The notes under the pieces were generated by a model. That model searched no databases, had not been told where the DNA came from, and worked only from the letters and a program-made list of their open reading frames with translations. This document shows positions 17,207-28,729 of a stretch of DNA of 64,000 nucleotides, in pieces. Source of the DNA: Metabacillus sp. KUDC1714 (GTDB taxonomy: Bacteria > Bacillota > Bacilli > Bacillales > Bacillaceae); assembly GCF_014217835.1 (NCBI RefSeq), contig NZ_CP055263.1, positions 4,591,501 through 4,655,500 of the forward strand, written 5' to 3'. Position 1 is the stretch's first letter, and the number at the start of each line of letters is the position of its first letter. The position numbers and the translations under genes were made by a program.

Positions 17207-17241
17207 AAAGCGACTCTTCAATAAGGAAGGATCGCTTTTTT
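17207..17241 (+). terminator. Terminator-like hairpin upstream of GNAT gene
   Basis: AAAGCGA pairs with TCGCTTT, followed by a T run. There is no intact plus-strand gene upstream within 1 kb. Confidence 0.6.
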
Positions 17242-17317
17242 CTACAACTATCGGAGTATTTAGAAGGAAAATTGGTAACATGAAAGATATTATAAGGATA
17301 TCAAAAGGAGATTAATT

Positions 17318-17770
17318 ATGGATATTAGGAAACTTAACGTAGGTGAAAAACCTCCAATTGAATTGTTATTATTAGCTGACCCGTCTCAAGATATTGTCGA
17401 GGAATATGTCAATAGGGGAGAGTGTTTTGTTGCTGAAAGTGAAATGCAAATTGTTGGAGTATATGTATTACTTCCAACAAGACCTGAGACCGTGGAGTTA
17501 GTGAATGTCGCAGTAACAAAAGAGAAACAAGGTAGAGGTATAGGTAAACAATTAGTGTTAGATGCAATACAGGTATCTAGGTCAAAAGGCTATAAAACAA
17601 TTGAAATTGGTACTGGAAATTCAGGTGTAGGTCAACTAGCTCTTTATCAAAAATGTGGCTTTAGAATTATTGGAGTAGATATGGACTTTTTTATTAAGCA
17701 TTACCCAGAACCAATTTTTGAGAACGGTATTCAGTGCAGAGATATGATACGCTTATCTCAGGATTTATAG
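17318..17770 (+). CDS. GNAT N-acetyltransferase (YvbK-like)
   Basis: 150 aa. The acetyl-CoA-binding motif A is clear, VTKEKQGRGIGKQLVLDAI at about residues 66-84, followed by the beta-5 region EIGTGNSGVGQLALYQKCGF. The acceptor substrate is unknown, and relatives acetylate small amines. It starts after AAAAGGAG at good spacing and appears monocistronic. Confidence 0.85.
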   Translation: MDIRKLNVGEKPPIELLLLADPSQDIVEEYVNRGECFVAESEMQIVGVYVLLPTRPETVELVNVAVTKEKQGRGIGKQLVLDAIQVSRSKGYKTIEIGTGNSGVGQLALYQKCGFRIIGVDMDFFIKHYPEPIFENGIQCRDMIRLSQDL

Positions 17771-17864
17771 CAAAACAAGAATAATCAATTGTTGTGGTAG
17801 AATATGTGGTCTATAAAGGAAATCAATTATCGTTAATAGGTTTGTCTTTCACTGATATCCGACT

Positions 17865-18341
17865 CTAATGAGTAGTTTTTTTATTTGTATTTTCCCTTAA
17901 AGGCTCTACGACAATGAATTGATATAAATAATTAAGAAGTGCAACAAATAAACTTAGATAAAAGAGATGTTTTCTTTTCATTCTAACCATTTTATAAATT
18001 TTAAATTTTTCTGCAAGAGTTGTTATAGGATAAGCAAATAAAAAATCAGCAAAAACATTAGTAATTATATAAAGCCATACTCTTTTATAAGTTAATTTAA
18101 ATACCCATAAATTTATTGTGAAAAAAAGTCCAAACACAAATGTTATATCTGTAGATAAGCCTGGGAATATTGGTTTTTTTACTTTCCACCATTTACGGCT
18201 TTTGGACAATTCGCTTATTAAAGATATTACCAATGAACTAAAAGTAGCCGTAGGTAAAAATCTTCGGAATGCCTCACCTCCAAATAATGAAAAGGTAAAC
18301 CATGGAGCTAAAAGTAAGACAAGCATATTCCAATTTTTCAT
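17865..18341 (-). CDS. Integral membrane protein of unknown function
   Basis: 158 aa with about four or five hydrophobic helices and a basic C-terminal end. It resembles the CBO0543-type family of small Firmicute membrane proteins, but I am not certain. The start ATG follows GGAGGCAC. Confidence 0.6.
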   Translation of the reverse strand: MKNWNMLVLLLAPWFTFSLFGGEAFRRFLPTATFSSLVISLISELSKSRKWWKVKKPIFPGLSTDITFVFGLFFTINLWVFKLTYKRVWLYIITNVFADFLFAYPITTLAEKFKIYKMVRMKRKHLFYLSLFVALLNYLYQFIVVEPLRENTNKKTTH

Positions 18342-18776
18342 ATAATAGTGCCTCCGAGAATGATGATTATAAAATACTACTTTTTATTATGGTATAAAAT
18401 GCATTAATTATACTCAAATAGATAGTTACTTAATATAAGTTACCTTCACATTTAATTAAGAAAAAGTGAAATTAACTTAGCCCAGCTGTAGCATTTTGTG
18501 ATAAGTCTTCAAAAATACAAAAATTGGTAGATGAAACGAGTTGAGTTGACTCGTGCTAAAAGCAGTGTGATTTCTTATTCAGAAACACACTGCTTTTATA
18601 TTTGCTTTTTGCTATGCAAGTACCTCAAAAGAGAGCGGAATACTAGTAGCGGGTTCTTTAGTTGAATTAGGAAACGAGTTCTATAAGAAAGGAACTCGCC
18701 AGTACTACGGGGACTTCTGCCTATTTATATACCAATAACGATGTCAAATCGTCTTATGTAGCGGAATTAAAAAATC
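18342..18776. other. Gene-free stretch with decayed coding sequence
   Basis: A perfect 12-bp terminator hairpin is at 18558-18597. Downstream, at about 18615-18790, two plus-strand frames give coding-like runs (ILVAGSLVELGNEFYKKG, then ELASTTGTSAYLYTNNDVKS ending in a stop) that look like one protein broken by a frameshift. The family was not identified. Confidence 0.4.
18558..18600. terminator. Intrinsic terminator hairpin
   Basis: AAAAGCAGTGTG pairs perfectly with CACACTGCTTTT across 16 nt. Confidence 0.7.
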
Positions 18777-18807
18777 TTGACTTAGAGTAAACTCTAAGTA
18801 TTATTCT
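18777..18807 (+). promoter_or_regulatory. MerR-type promoter of the merR gene
   Basis: TTGACT (18777-18782) and TATTCT (18802-18807) are 19 nt apart, with the palindrome CTTAGAGTAAACTCTAAG (18781-18798) filling the spacer. Over-long spacers with a central palindrome are the hallmark of MerR-family control. Confidence 0.75.
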
Positions 18808-18874
18808 TTTTTTATGTCACAAATTAAAAAAGAAAGAAGAAATAGTCAAACCAGATTTAATGGAGGCGGTTATA

Positions 18875-19252
18875 TTGACATATTCTATTGGGGAATTTTC
18901 TAAAATTGTTGGGTTAAGCGAACATACATTGAGGTTTTATGAAAAAGAAGGGTTAATCAAAGTAAACAGAGACGATAACAATGTCAGAATTTACTCGGAT
19001 GAAAATAAATTATGGATTGAATCATTGCTCCACCTAAAAAATACCGGGATGTCACTAAAAGACATGAAGCAATTTGCTATGTGGGGGCATATTGGGGATG
19101 AAACAATGGAAGAAAGGTTAGCTCTACTTAAAAATCATCGCAAAAAAGTAGTGGAAGAATTGGAGAAGATTCGTCAAAGTTTAAAGCATCTAGATACTAA
19201 AATAAATGTTTATGAAAATAATAAATTAGGAAACTGTTTCTTTGGAAATTAA
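18875..19252 (+). CDS. MerR-family regulator
   Basis: 125 aa from TTG 18875, which has GGAGGCGG at good spacing. The N-terminal MerR helix-turn-helix is YSIGEFSKIVGLSEHTLRFY, followed by the wing and a C-terminal coiled coil (about 80-110). There is no metal-binding Cys cluster; a single Cys lies near the C-terminus. It is like the AdhR/YfmP-type regulators of aldehyde or electrophile stress. It likely controls its own promoter and that of the downstream flavin oxidoreductase, which carries a matching operator. Confidence 0.88.
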   Translation: MTYSIGEFSKIVGLSEHTLRFYEKEGLIKVNRDDNNVRIYSDENKLWIESLLHLKNTGMSLKDMKQFAMWGHIGDETMEERLALLKNHRKKVVEELEKIRQSLKHLDTKINVYENNKLGNCFFGN

Positions 19253-19342
19253 GCAGCCGGTTGTATTTCATTTACATCTTTTTTTAAAACCTTATATAGA
19301 CAGTTTTGTAAATCGTGTTTTATAAACAAGATAAAAAAACAC

Positions 19343-19373
19343 TTGCTTTAGAGTACACTCTAGGGTTTAACCT
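19343..19373 (+). promoter_or_regulatory. MerR-type promoter of flavin oxidoreductase gene
   Basis: TTGCTT (19343-19348), a 19-nt spacer and TAACCT (19368-19373). The spacer holds TAGAGTACACTCTA, nearly the same palindrome as the merR promoter. Confidence 0.7.
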
Positions 19374-19445
19374 ATTCTTGCACCATTTAAATATATGAAG
19401 GTTGATGAGCCTTTACTAGAATACTATTCAGAAAGAGGTTATAAA

Positions 19446-20577
19446 ATGAGCGGAAAATATAGCAACTTATTTAAATCTTTTACATTTAAAAACGGAATAA
19501 CCCTTAATAATAGAGTAGTTATGGCGCCAATGACAACTTGGTCCAGTAATGATGATCACGGTTTCAGATGATGAATTATCCTATTACAAAAAAAGAGTAA
19601 ACGGAGTAGGACTTGTTATTACAGGTTGTACACATGTTACTCCAAACGGGATCGGTTTTACAAATGAATTTGCAGCTTATGGTGATGAATTTCTGCCAGG
19701 ATTACGCAAATTAGCTGATGCCGCGAAAAGTGGCGGAGCTCCTGCTATCCTTCAAATTTTCCATGCAGGTAACAAAGCACTCCCGGACTTGACACCAAAT
19801 AGTGAGGTTGTTAGTTCCAGCGCTTTAGAGACTGAAGCAACTGGATTTGCCCCATCAGTTTTACCTAGAGAACTTTTACACGAGGAAATTTTAGATATCA
19901 TCCATGCATTTGGAGAAACAACAAGAAGAGCAATTGAAGCAGGTTTTGACGGCGTTGAACTTCATGGTGCTCATGGGTTTTTAATGCAAAACTTCTTTTC
20001 TCCTTTCTTCAATAGACGAGAAGACCAATGGGGAGGAACTTTAGAAAATCGCATGCGTTTCCCACTGGCAATTGTTCAAGAAGTGAAAAAGGTGATTGAA
20101 AAGCATGCAACAAAACCGTTTATGTTAGGATACAGAATCTCTCCTGAAGAATCAGAAGAAGGAGGTTTGAGAATCACTGATACCTACGAATTAATTGAAC
20201 GCCTGATTGAAGAAGATGTTACATATGTGCATGCTTCCTTGGTAAATGTACTTTCTTCAACACCAGTCGACAGTCAAAATGAAAAAACGTATCTTGAATT
20301 AATTGTTGACCATATACACGGCCGAGTTCCTGTACTGGCTGCTGGTTCTATGGTAACTCCGAATGATGTTGCAAAATCATTAGACAAGGGTCTTACCCTA
20401 GCTGCTATAGGCCACGCGTTAATCATGAATCCAGACTGGGTTAAAAAGGTTCAAAATGGACAAGAGTCTGAAATACAAACATCAATAAAGGCTACAAAGG
20501 TTAGTGAGCTTGAGCTTCCGGAAAAACTTTGGGGCATAATTCAAGCTTCAGGTCCATGGTTTAAGATCGAAGAATAA
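19446..20577 (+). pseudogene. NADH:flavin oxidoreductase (Old Yellow Enzyme), frameshifted
   Basis: The natural start at 19446 (after AAAGAGG) encodes the OYE N-terminus, including NNRVVMAPMTTWSSNDD, then stops at about 19571. The rest of the enzyme (FMN barrel) continues in another frame from about 19550: SDDELSYYKKRVNGVGLVIT, AGFDGVELHGAHGFLMQNFF with the substrate His pair, and the phosphate-binding end. The break sits at GATGATCACGG and a single base change would restore about 376 aa of YqiG-like sequence. Either the gene is inactivated or the base call is wrong. Confidence 0.8.
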
Positions 20578-21113
20578 AATTAGAGAAAATTCGTATTTAA
20601 AGCAAGATATTTCTGAGGTAATGACGTAATAGGTATAGCCAAAAAATAGTGGTAATAGAAAGATTCGTTATCCATATCCTAGACAATCTGGATGGACAAC
20701 CCACTATTGTGAGCAGGCATCTCAACGTACCCTCCTTTGAAACACCTGAACGCAATGTTAGGCTACAACTCTTTTTCTTTTTATAATGTCGCAGGATTTT
20801 TGAATTTGATTGTTGTGTTCACTTTACAATTTCATCCAATTAAAATGCGATTTTGATAGAGAAGGGGCGGGGGGTGAATCCTCTCGGATCATCAGGGTGA
20901 GAAGCTTCAGTTCCTTGGAAGGTAAGGGATTGGGGCTTTTTTGCTTTTTCACTAAAAACTGTCGAAAATTTCACAAATGAAAAATTGCACATTGACTCAG
21001 CAGTTGTATATTCAACAGTTCTTCGACAGCGGTAGGGATTGAATTCAAAACAACTCTCTCAAATAAGATCACAAATTGATCCCATTTAAAAATAATCCAA
21101 TTCTATATTTTCG
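20578..21113. other. Gene-free stretch
   Basis: No supported ORF. CTGTCGAA and TTCGACAG form an inverted repeat about 60 nt apart near 20960-21030, and a G-rich run followed by six T is at about 20925-20941. No known mobile element could be identified. Confidence 0.4.
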
Positions 21114-21455
21114 TTAGGGGATGATTCCTTTGATCAAAATTGGCATTTGGCATGATGATAGAGGGTACTCCAAAAATACTAGGCCATACATAATCTGGTA
21201 GGGATCCGCCAAGACTTGGTTGAATGAGCGGCTTCTTTTATTAAGATTGATGAATAGCTCCGTGACCACTTCTACGATTTTCAAATCAGCAGACGTTCCA
21301 GAAGGTTTCATCGAACCGATAAATACTACTTCGACACTAGAATCATATTGTTTAATTTTCTCAAAGATGTCAATAGGATCCTGGTAAACGACAAGGCGAA
21401 TATCAATTCTAACAGAAGCATCGGGTAAATATAATGAATTTAATAATTCAGAATT
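21114..21455 (-). pseudogene. M20 peptidase-like C-terminal remnant
   Basis: A continuous minus-strand frame with no usable start near its upstream end reads YLPDASVRIDIRLVVYQDP, then DIFEKIKQYDSS and PSGTSADLKIVEVVTELF. This resembles the dimerisation domain of M20 (ArgE/DapE/peptidase) enzymes and what follows it. It ends at 21114, so only about 110 of roughly 400 residues remain. The assignment is by pattern. Confidence 0.5.
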
Positions 21456-21472
21456 TTTTATGAGGTGAAGAA

Positions 21473-22753
21473 ATGACTGGGGATAAGAATATAAATAAGA
21501 TTGAATTTGCTAAAAATAAAGATGCTGTGGATCCTTTAGCTCAATACAGAAATGAATTTTATATCGGTGATAAAATTTACTTAGATGGGAATTCACTTGG
21601 CCTATTATCAAAGCGAGCAGAACAATCTTTAATGAAAGTTTTTCATTCATGGAAGGAATATGGAATTGATGGATGGATGAAAGGAGATTATCCTTGGTTT
21701 GATCTATCACAACAGTTAGGAAAGCAGTTAGCACCATTGGTTGGAGCATATGAAAGCGAGGTAATCGTAACAGGTTCAACAACAGTTAACATCCATCAGC
21801 TCATTTCTACATTCTATAAACCTACTACCTCCCGCAACAAAATATTAGCGGATGATGCAACATTTCCATCCGATATTTACGCATTAAAAAGCCAAATTCA
21901 ACTCAAGAGCTATCATCCAAAAGATGCACTCATTCAGGTGAAAAGCAAAGATGGAATTCTATATGAAGATGAAATTATCGAACATATGACAGATGATATT
22001 TCGTTGATCTTTTTACCAAGTGTGCTTTATCGCAGTGGTCAAATTTTAGATATAGAACGCTTGACACAGGAAGCACATAAACGTGGTATTCAAATTGGCT
22101 TTGATTTATGCCATTCAATAGGTGCAGTGCCTCATGACTTACATAAATGGGATGTAGACTTTGCAGTATGGTGCAATTATAAGCATATTAATGGAGGACC
22201 TGGCGCTGTTGCTGGTTTGTATGTAAACCAAAAATACTTTGGGAAAACACCTGGTATTGCAGGTTGGTTTAGTTCAAGGAAAGAAATACAGTTTGATATG
22301 AATCACAACCTTGAAGCAGCTGTTGATGCTGGTGCATATGAGATTGGAACGCCACATGTTTTAAGTATGGCTCCATTAATAGGGGCTTTAGAAATCTTCA
22401 ATGAAGTTGGAATCAACAACATTCGTAAGAAATCACTTGAATTGACGAATTACTTTATTGAATTAATCGAACTTGAATTAAGTCAATACAAATTTAAGAT
22501 TGTAAGTCCAATTGAAGAAGAAAAACGAGGTGCCCATATTTTACTAGAACACGAGCAATCAGCTAGTATTTGTAAAGCATTGAAAAGTCATGGAATTATA
22601 CCAGATTTTAGAGCTCCTAATTTTATTAGACTAGGACCTGTTGCTCTATATAATTCTTTTTACGATATATGGAAAACGGTTAATGTGTTAAAGAAGATTA
22701 TGGAAGAGGAGCAGTACAAAAATTTTGATAATACAAGAGAAATTATTGCGTAA
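21473..22753 (+). CDS. kynU: Kynureninase
   Basis: 426 aa, normal length. It is PLP-dependent fold type [10 protein letters not shown] near residue 39, GSTTVNIHQ in the cofactor phosphate region, [20 protein letters not shown] and the PLP lysine in [11 protein letters not shown] near residue 241. It cleaves kynurenine to anthranilate and alanine. The ATG follows GAGGTG. It is the first gene of a compact kynU-kynB-kynA operon that converts tryptophan to anthranilate; the reaction order in the pathway is KynA, KynB, KynU. Confidence 0.95.
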   Translation: MTGDKNINKIEFAKNKDAVDPLAQYRNEFYIGDKIYLDGNSLGLLSKRAEQSLMKVFHSWKEYGIDGWMKGDYPWFDLSQQLGKQLAPLVGAYESEVIVTGSTTVNIHQLISTFYKPTTSRNKILADDATFPSDIYALKSQIQLKSYHPKDALIQVKSKDGILYEDEIIEHMTDDISLIFLPSVLYRSGQILDIERLTQEAHKRGIQIGFDLCHSIGAVPHDLHKWDVDFAVWCNYKHINGGPGAVAGLYVNQKYFGKTPGIAGWFSSRKEIQFDMNHNLEAAVDAGAYEIGTPHVLSMAPLIGALEIFNEVGINNIRKKSLELTNYFIELIELELSQYKFKIVSPIEEEKRGAHILLEHEQSASICKALKSHGIIPDFRAPNFIRLGPVALYNSFYDIWKTVNVLKKIMEEEQYKNFDNTREIIA

Positions 22754-22765
22754 TGAGGTGAAAGG

Positions 22766-23419
22766 ATGACTTCTGAAAAATGGATTGATATTTCTCAGCC
22801 ACTTAGGGAAGATATAGCTCATTGGCCAGGCGACACGCCTTTTTCATACGAGGTTGTTTTTCGTAAAAGTGAAACGGGATCAGTTAATATTGGGAAAATG
22901 GTAACGAGTTTACATACTGGTACACATATTGATGCACCTTTTCACTTTTTGGAAAATGGAACACGTGTAACAGATTTAGACATTAATATTTTTATTGGTC
23001 CATGTCTAGTTATTGATGTTTCTCAACATGAACTGATCGATGTTGAGGTATTAAAAAAGTTTGAAATAAAAGGATCAAAACGAATATTGTTAAGAACGTC
23101 AGCAAGAAGGGATTTAACTGTGTTTCCCAAAAAAATTCCACTTCTTACTCTAGAAGCAATTGATTATTTAAAAAATCAGGACATTACATTAATTGGAATT
23201 GATTTACCTTCCGTCGATCAAATTGACAGTAAGGAACTACCAATCCATCATCGCATCTATAAACATGGGATATATATCCTTGAAAATGTTTTGCTTGATC
23301 ATATTAAACCAGGTAAGTACGAGTTATCTGCCCTACCTCTTCCAATTGAATATGCGGACGGAAGCCTAGTTAGAGCAGCTGTTAGACCATTATCGAACAA
23401 GAATGGAGTGGGAGTATGA
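22766..23419 (+). CDS. kynB: Kynurenine formamidase
   Basis: 217 aa. It carries the metal-binding signature of the cyclase/KynB family, [13 protein letters not shown] at about residues 49-61, with further residues in [12 protein letters not shown] and LENVLLDHI. It hydrolyses N-formylkynurenine to kynurenine and formate. It starts 12 nt after kynU, with GAGGTGAAAGG in the gap, and overlaps kynA by four bases. Confidence 0.95.
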   Translation: MTSEKWIDISQPLREDIAHWPGDTPFSYEVVFRKSETGSVNIGKMVTSLHTGTHIDAPFHFLENGTRVTDLDINIFIGPCLVIDVSQHELIDVEVLKKFEIKGSKRILLRTSARRDLTVFPKKIPLLTLEAIDYLKNQDITLIGIDLPSVDQIDSKELPIHHRIYKHGIYILENVLLDHIKPGKYELSALPLPIEYADGSLVRAAVRPLSNKNGVGV

Positions 23420-24249
23420 AAAAACCAACTGACGACGAAAAAAATATTGAAACGAATTTTAGGGATAAAATGACATATGGTGAATATCTGCAACTTGATT
23501 CCATTCTTTCCAGTCAAAAAAGATTATCAGATCATCATGATGAAATGTTATTTATCGTGATTCATCAAGTGAGCGAACTATGGATGAAGTTAATTCTTCA
23601 TGAAATAACCGCAGCAAAACAAGCCATTTCTGATGGAGACTTACAAGTAAGTTTTAAAAAACTTGCACGTGTGTCACAAATTCAATCACAGATTATCAGA
23701 GCATGGGATGTTTTATCAACATTAACTCCATCAGAATATCTTGAGTTCAGAGGTGAACTGGGTAACTCCTCAGGATTTCAATCTTTTCAATATCGTTTAA
23801 TCGAATTTGCTCTAGGTAACAAAACAGACTATATTTTAAAAATTTATGAGAAAGATTCAAAGCTATCAAAAGAACTTAATGAGGCTTACCAAGAACCAAG
23901 TTTGTATGATATTTCGATAAAAGCATTACAACGAGGTGGATTTGAAATCTCAGAGAATGTACTAAATCGTGATGTTACTCAACCATATCAACATGATCAA
24001 AGTGTGCAAGATGCTTGGACAACTGTTTATAAAAATATTGACAAGTACTGGGATTTATATCAACTTGCTGAAAAGCTTGTCGATATTGAAGACAGTTTAC
24101 AACAATGGCGCTTCCGCCATATGAAGACCGTTGAAAGAATTATTGGATTCAAGATTGGAACAGGTGGCTCTTCTGGTGTCAATTACTTAAAACAAGTTCT
24201 TGATCAAAGATTTTTCCCAGAGCTATGGAATTTACGAACAGAATTGTAG
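23416..24249 (+). CDS. kynA: Tryptophan 2,3-dioxygenase
   Basis: 277 aa. Hallmarks are [32 protein letters not shown] with residues lining the heme pocket, [17 protein letters not shown], and the C-terminal [20 protein letters not shown] with the heme-binding His and the substrate loop. It opens the indole ring of tryptophan to N-formylkynurenine with heme iron and O2. It is coupled to kynB by overlap. Confidence 0.96.
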   Translation: MKKPTDDEKNIETNFRDKMTYGEYLQLDSILSSQKRLSDHHDEMLFIVIHQVSELWMKLILHEITAAKQAISDGDLQVSFKKLARVSQIQSQIIRAWDVLSTLTPSEYLEFRGELGNSSGFQSFQYRLIEFALGNKTDYILKIYEKDSKLSKELNEAYQEPSLYDISIKALQRGGFEISENVLNRDVTQPYQHDQSVQDAWTTVYKNIDKYWDLYQLAEKLVDIEDSLQQWRFRHMKTVERIIGFKIGTGGSSGVNYLKQVLDQRFFPELWNLRTEL

Positions 24250-25790
<1,541 letters not shown>

Positions 25791-26441
25791 AAAATTTCAC
25801 CTCGAATTCATTTATTCTATGTTTCTATTTTAAATTCTTTAGATTATTACGTCAAATTTATATTTTACGTAATAATCTTTAACATTAATAATCATTACCC
25901 TTTTACTAACCTGCTTCGTTTGTTCAAGGACGAAAAAGTCTACAGATTAGACAAGAAATTATGTACATTAAATTACGATTTATCAAAGGTATTTTGTACA
26001 AACTTTCCTGTCCTTTTACATCCCAACTGACGAGTTGACACAAAACTCCCTACAAATTAGTTTAGTTAGAAATAATGTGAAATTAGATCTTCAACACCTC
26101 GCGTTTCAATTGTTGAATAATCTATTCCTATTGAATAGTATATTTGTACTGTGCAGCAAATGGCTCTGTTAATTTTCATCTTTCTTCTTCAACAAAGCCC
26201 CCGTTACTTCAATAGATAGAACCCTCCATTATTCATTTAAAAAAAGAAAAGCTAAGGCGTCTAATCTACACCTTGCTTTTTTAAAAAATATTTCGTGCTT
26301 TGGCACTTATAAGGAAACGTTTCGCGCAGAAGAATTTTTCACCAATTTTAACACACTACTCCTTTTAATCTCTTCTACTCTAAAATGGAACTAAAGGGAA
26401 AAAAACGTTAATCATTCCACTCTCTTTTAATCTTAACTTTT
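25791..26441. other. Gene-free stretch between xerS and the LLM gene
   Basis: A perfect 12-bp inverted repeat AGATTATTACGT (25841-25852) / ACGTAATAATCT (25867-25878) lies just upstream of xerS and could be an operator. A terminator-like AAGC.AAGG / CCTTGCTTTTTT hairpin is at about 26247-26284. No gene was supported. Confidence 0.5.
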
Positions 26442-27422
26442 TCATTTAATAAATTGTTCTGCGATTAATCGATATGATTGATGCTTATCCTTTGATGAAT
26501 AAGTGATAGTTACAATCATGATTTCATCTGCTAATACATGAGATTGAATTTCTAATATTTTACTTTTCACCTCATTAGGATTACCTATAATCATTTTCTT
26601 TTTTATTCTTTCAATAGACTTTTGATTACGTAGATTTAATAGAATTTTTTTTGCCTCATCAACAGAAGGAACTCCTTTGTTTCCTTTCATACTCTCATTT
26701 TGTAGTTCCCAAACAATTGAACTTAAAGCAATTTCTTCTGCTTTTTGAGTAGTTTCTGCACATATTACTGATAAAGCCATAATGACGTATGGTTTTTGCC
26801 CTTTTTTTCTTGGTTGAAATGACTGACGATATTGTTGGACGATTTCTGTTCCGTTTTCATCACTCATAAATTGTCCGAAACTATAGGCTAAACCATTTTC
26901 CGCCGCAAAATTTCCACTTTTTCTACTTGTACCTAACATCCATAGATCAGGACTAATTTGCGGTATCGGAGAAGCCTCTAATACGGTCCCTTCATTATCT
27001 ATGTATTTAATTAATTCGTTTACTAAATCAGGCATTTTATATACATGTTCCAAATAGTTATCCGATAATGCATTTGTTGCTTCAGCAGGACCACCCGGTG
27101 CCCTTCCAATCCCTACATCAATTCGATTAGGAAATAGAGTGGATAACATGTGATAGGTTTCTGCTACTTTATACGGCTTATAGTATGGCAATAAAACTGC
27201 TCCAGAGCCAATTCGTATATTTTTTGTATTTGCCCCAATATACCCTAACATTACCTCGGGCGCGGAGCATGCAAGCCCTGGCATTGCATGATGTTCAGCA
27301 ATCCAATAACGTGAATATCCTAATGTCTCCCCTATACGTGCGAGATTCATTGATTCCTGTAATGCTTCATTTGCCGTTTGATTAGTTGAAATGGGAGACT
27401 GATCTAAAATGCTTAATTTCAT
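26442..27422 (-). CDS. LLM class flavin-dependent oxidoreductase
   Basis: 326 aa luciferase-like monooxygenase of the MsnO8/YceB type: it opens MKLSILDQSPIS, then YSRYWIAEHHAMPGLACSAP (about 36-55), GSGAVLLPYYKPYKVAE and RIDVGIGRAPGGP (about 101-113). It would use reduced FMN and oxygen; the substrate is unknown. It is followed on the same strand by no close gene, and lies 22 nt downstream of the DUF3219 gene, so the two may be cotranscribed. Confidence 0.88.
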   Translation of the reverse strand: MKLSILDQSPISTNQTANEALQESMNLARIGETLGYSRYWIAEHHAMPGLACSAPEVMLGYIGANTKNIRIGSGAVLLPYYKPYKVAETYHMLSTLFPNRIDVGIGRAPGGPAEATNALSDNYLEHVYKMPDLVNELIKYIDNEGTVLEASPIPQISPDLWMLGTSRKSGNFAAENGLAYSFGQFMSDENGTEIVQQYRQSFQPRKKGQKPYVIMALSVICAETTQKAEEIALSSIVWELQNESMKGNKGVPSVDEAKKILLNLRNQKSIERIKKKMIIGNPNEVKSKILEIQSHVLADEIMIVTITYSSKDKHQSYRLIAEQFIK

Positions 27423-27444
27423 AAGATGAAAATCCCCTTTTCTA

Positions 27445-27726
27445 TTATTCCGCTTCTTTCAAAGTCAGTTTATATTCACCAATTTGCCCTTTTTCGTATA
27501 GATTCGTAATTGATGTTGAATATTCTTGAATCGTTCCGCGGAACTCAAGTTGTCTCTTGAGTACGATTACATCAAATGTTCCTTTGTATAATAACGTTGC
27601 TATGTCATGGTAGTTGTCATTTGTAACATAAAAAGTTACCGATATCTGAGTTTTACCTTCTATCTTTTTTTCATCATATTGTGTGATATTAATTTTAGTA
27701 TCATTTAGTTGGATTTCTGTAACCAT
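27445..27726 (-). CDS. DUF3219 family protein (YkvR-like)
   Basis: 93 aa from ATG 27726, which follows AAAGGGA; an upstream in-frame extension exists but is less well supported. It begins MVTEIQLNDTKINI and has the beta-rich pattern of DUF3219. The protein is soluble with no known function. It is placed just before the LLM oxidoreductase gene. Confidence 0.7.
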   Translation of the reverse strand: MVTEIQLNDTKINITQYDEKKIEGKTQISVTFYVTNDNYHDIATLLYKGTFDVIVLKRQLEFRGTIQEYSTSITNLYEKGQIGEYKLTLKEAE

Positions 27727-27825
27727 TTCATCATCGTCCCTTTCTAATAGATAACACATTCCTTATACATTTAACGTACTCTAACTTATAAATGACGCCG
27801 TATGATATAATTTTTCTAGATTATC

Positions 27826-27856
27826 GTGACGAATGTAAACTTTCTACGTTCGTCAC
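27826..27856. terminator. Hairpin upstream of the DUF3219 gene
   Basis: GTGACGAATGTA pairs with TACGTTCGTCAC (12 bp, one wobble). It lies downstream of the broken ORF at 27944-28149 on the minus strand and may be its terminator. Confidence 0.5.
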
Positions 27857-27943
27857 AACCATGTAAAAAGTTAATCAACCGTTAGCTGTATTTTCAAGAA
27901 TGTAACCAACTTACTTGTGACCCGCGCTTTTATTGAATTTGGT

Positions 27944-28149
27944 TTAGCGTAATCGATCAGTCATCATACTACTCAGGAAATCTACAATCCCATTCCCTAT
28001 CATGAGTTCTTCTCTATCTTGATCAACTAGTACTTTTCTGATCGTATCTTCTTTTCCCTCCAGCACTTTACTTGTCCAATGAGGGTCAAGCAACGTGTTA
28101 TTAGCTGCTTTTCCTTTAAGTTAGTCCCTAGTACTTGAATATTGGGCAT
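27944..28149 (-). pseudogene. Small ORF broken by one-base deletion
   Basis: Reading from ATG 28149 gives MPNIQVLGTNLK, after which the frame must shift by one base to continue NNTLLDPHWTSKVLEGKEDT and IGNGIVDFLSSMMTDRLR to a stop at 27944. Restored, it would encode about 68 aa. The family is not recognised. It lies 12 nt after yfmQ on the same strand, so it was probably in that operon. Confidence 0.45.
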
Positions 28150-28161
28150 TCCGCTTACTGA

Positions 28162-28584
28162 TTATGCTAAATCCTCTGTTGCTAAGAAAGAACGTTTTTG
28201 GAGATTATCGGAACGCAGTCGATATGCGACTACTTTCTTCTTGAATGTCTTGACTACATCAACACGATCATTGTAAATGTACACAAATAACCTAATATTG
28301 TTTTTGCCTCTCGGAGTGTCAATGATCAATGGAGTTACACTGTTTTCTAGAGATGTGTAATATCGCTCTAAATATAATGCTTCGTTAAAATAATTAATAA
28401 CTTGAATTTTGTCTGTACCTACCAAGTGTTTTCCATCGATGGTTACGGTGACAGTCTCGTTACTAAGTTTTTGATGCAATTCATACTTGCTGATAAGCCA
28501 TTCCACAACACCGGTTGGAAGACAGGTCACTACTATTTTAAGTAAACCAGCAAGAATCAACAAAATTACAAAAGGCCAGGTCAT
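28162..28584 (-). CDS. yfmQ: YfmQ family protein
   Basis: 140 aa, beginning MTWPFVILLILAGLLKIVVT, which forms one N-terminal membrane helix followed by CLPTGVVEWLISKYELHQKL and a mixed soluble domain. This matches the YfmQ family of Bacillus, which has no assigned function. The start follows GGAG. A broken ORF follows closely on the same strand. Confidence 0.75.
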   Translation of the reverse strand: MTWPFVILLILAGLLKIVVTCLPTGVVEWLISKYELHQKLSNETVTVTIDGKHLVGTDKIQVINYFNEALYLERYYTSLENSVTPLIIDTPRGKNNIRLFVYIYNDRVDVVKTFKKKVVAYRLRSDNLQKRSFLATEDLA

Positions 28585-28729
28585 TATTCTATCATCTCCG
28601 TTATATTTTAAATCAATTTTATAAGATAATTCATATTAAGGATTCATTATCATAATAAAGAGTTTTATAAAGTAAGATCTTTCAGTTACCTCTCTCCACT
28701 CTAAGTGCCCCTCTATTTTTAATCATTAA

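Noticed and set aside
18615..18790. Coding-like fragments upstream of the merR gene
   Set aside because: Two frames look like one broken protein, but no family could be named, so it is not listed as a pseudogene.
20950..21035. CTGTCGAA / TTCGACAG inverted repeat as ends of an insertion sequence
   Set aside because: Only about 60 nt lie between the arms, with no transposase or target duplication.
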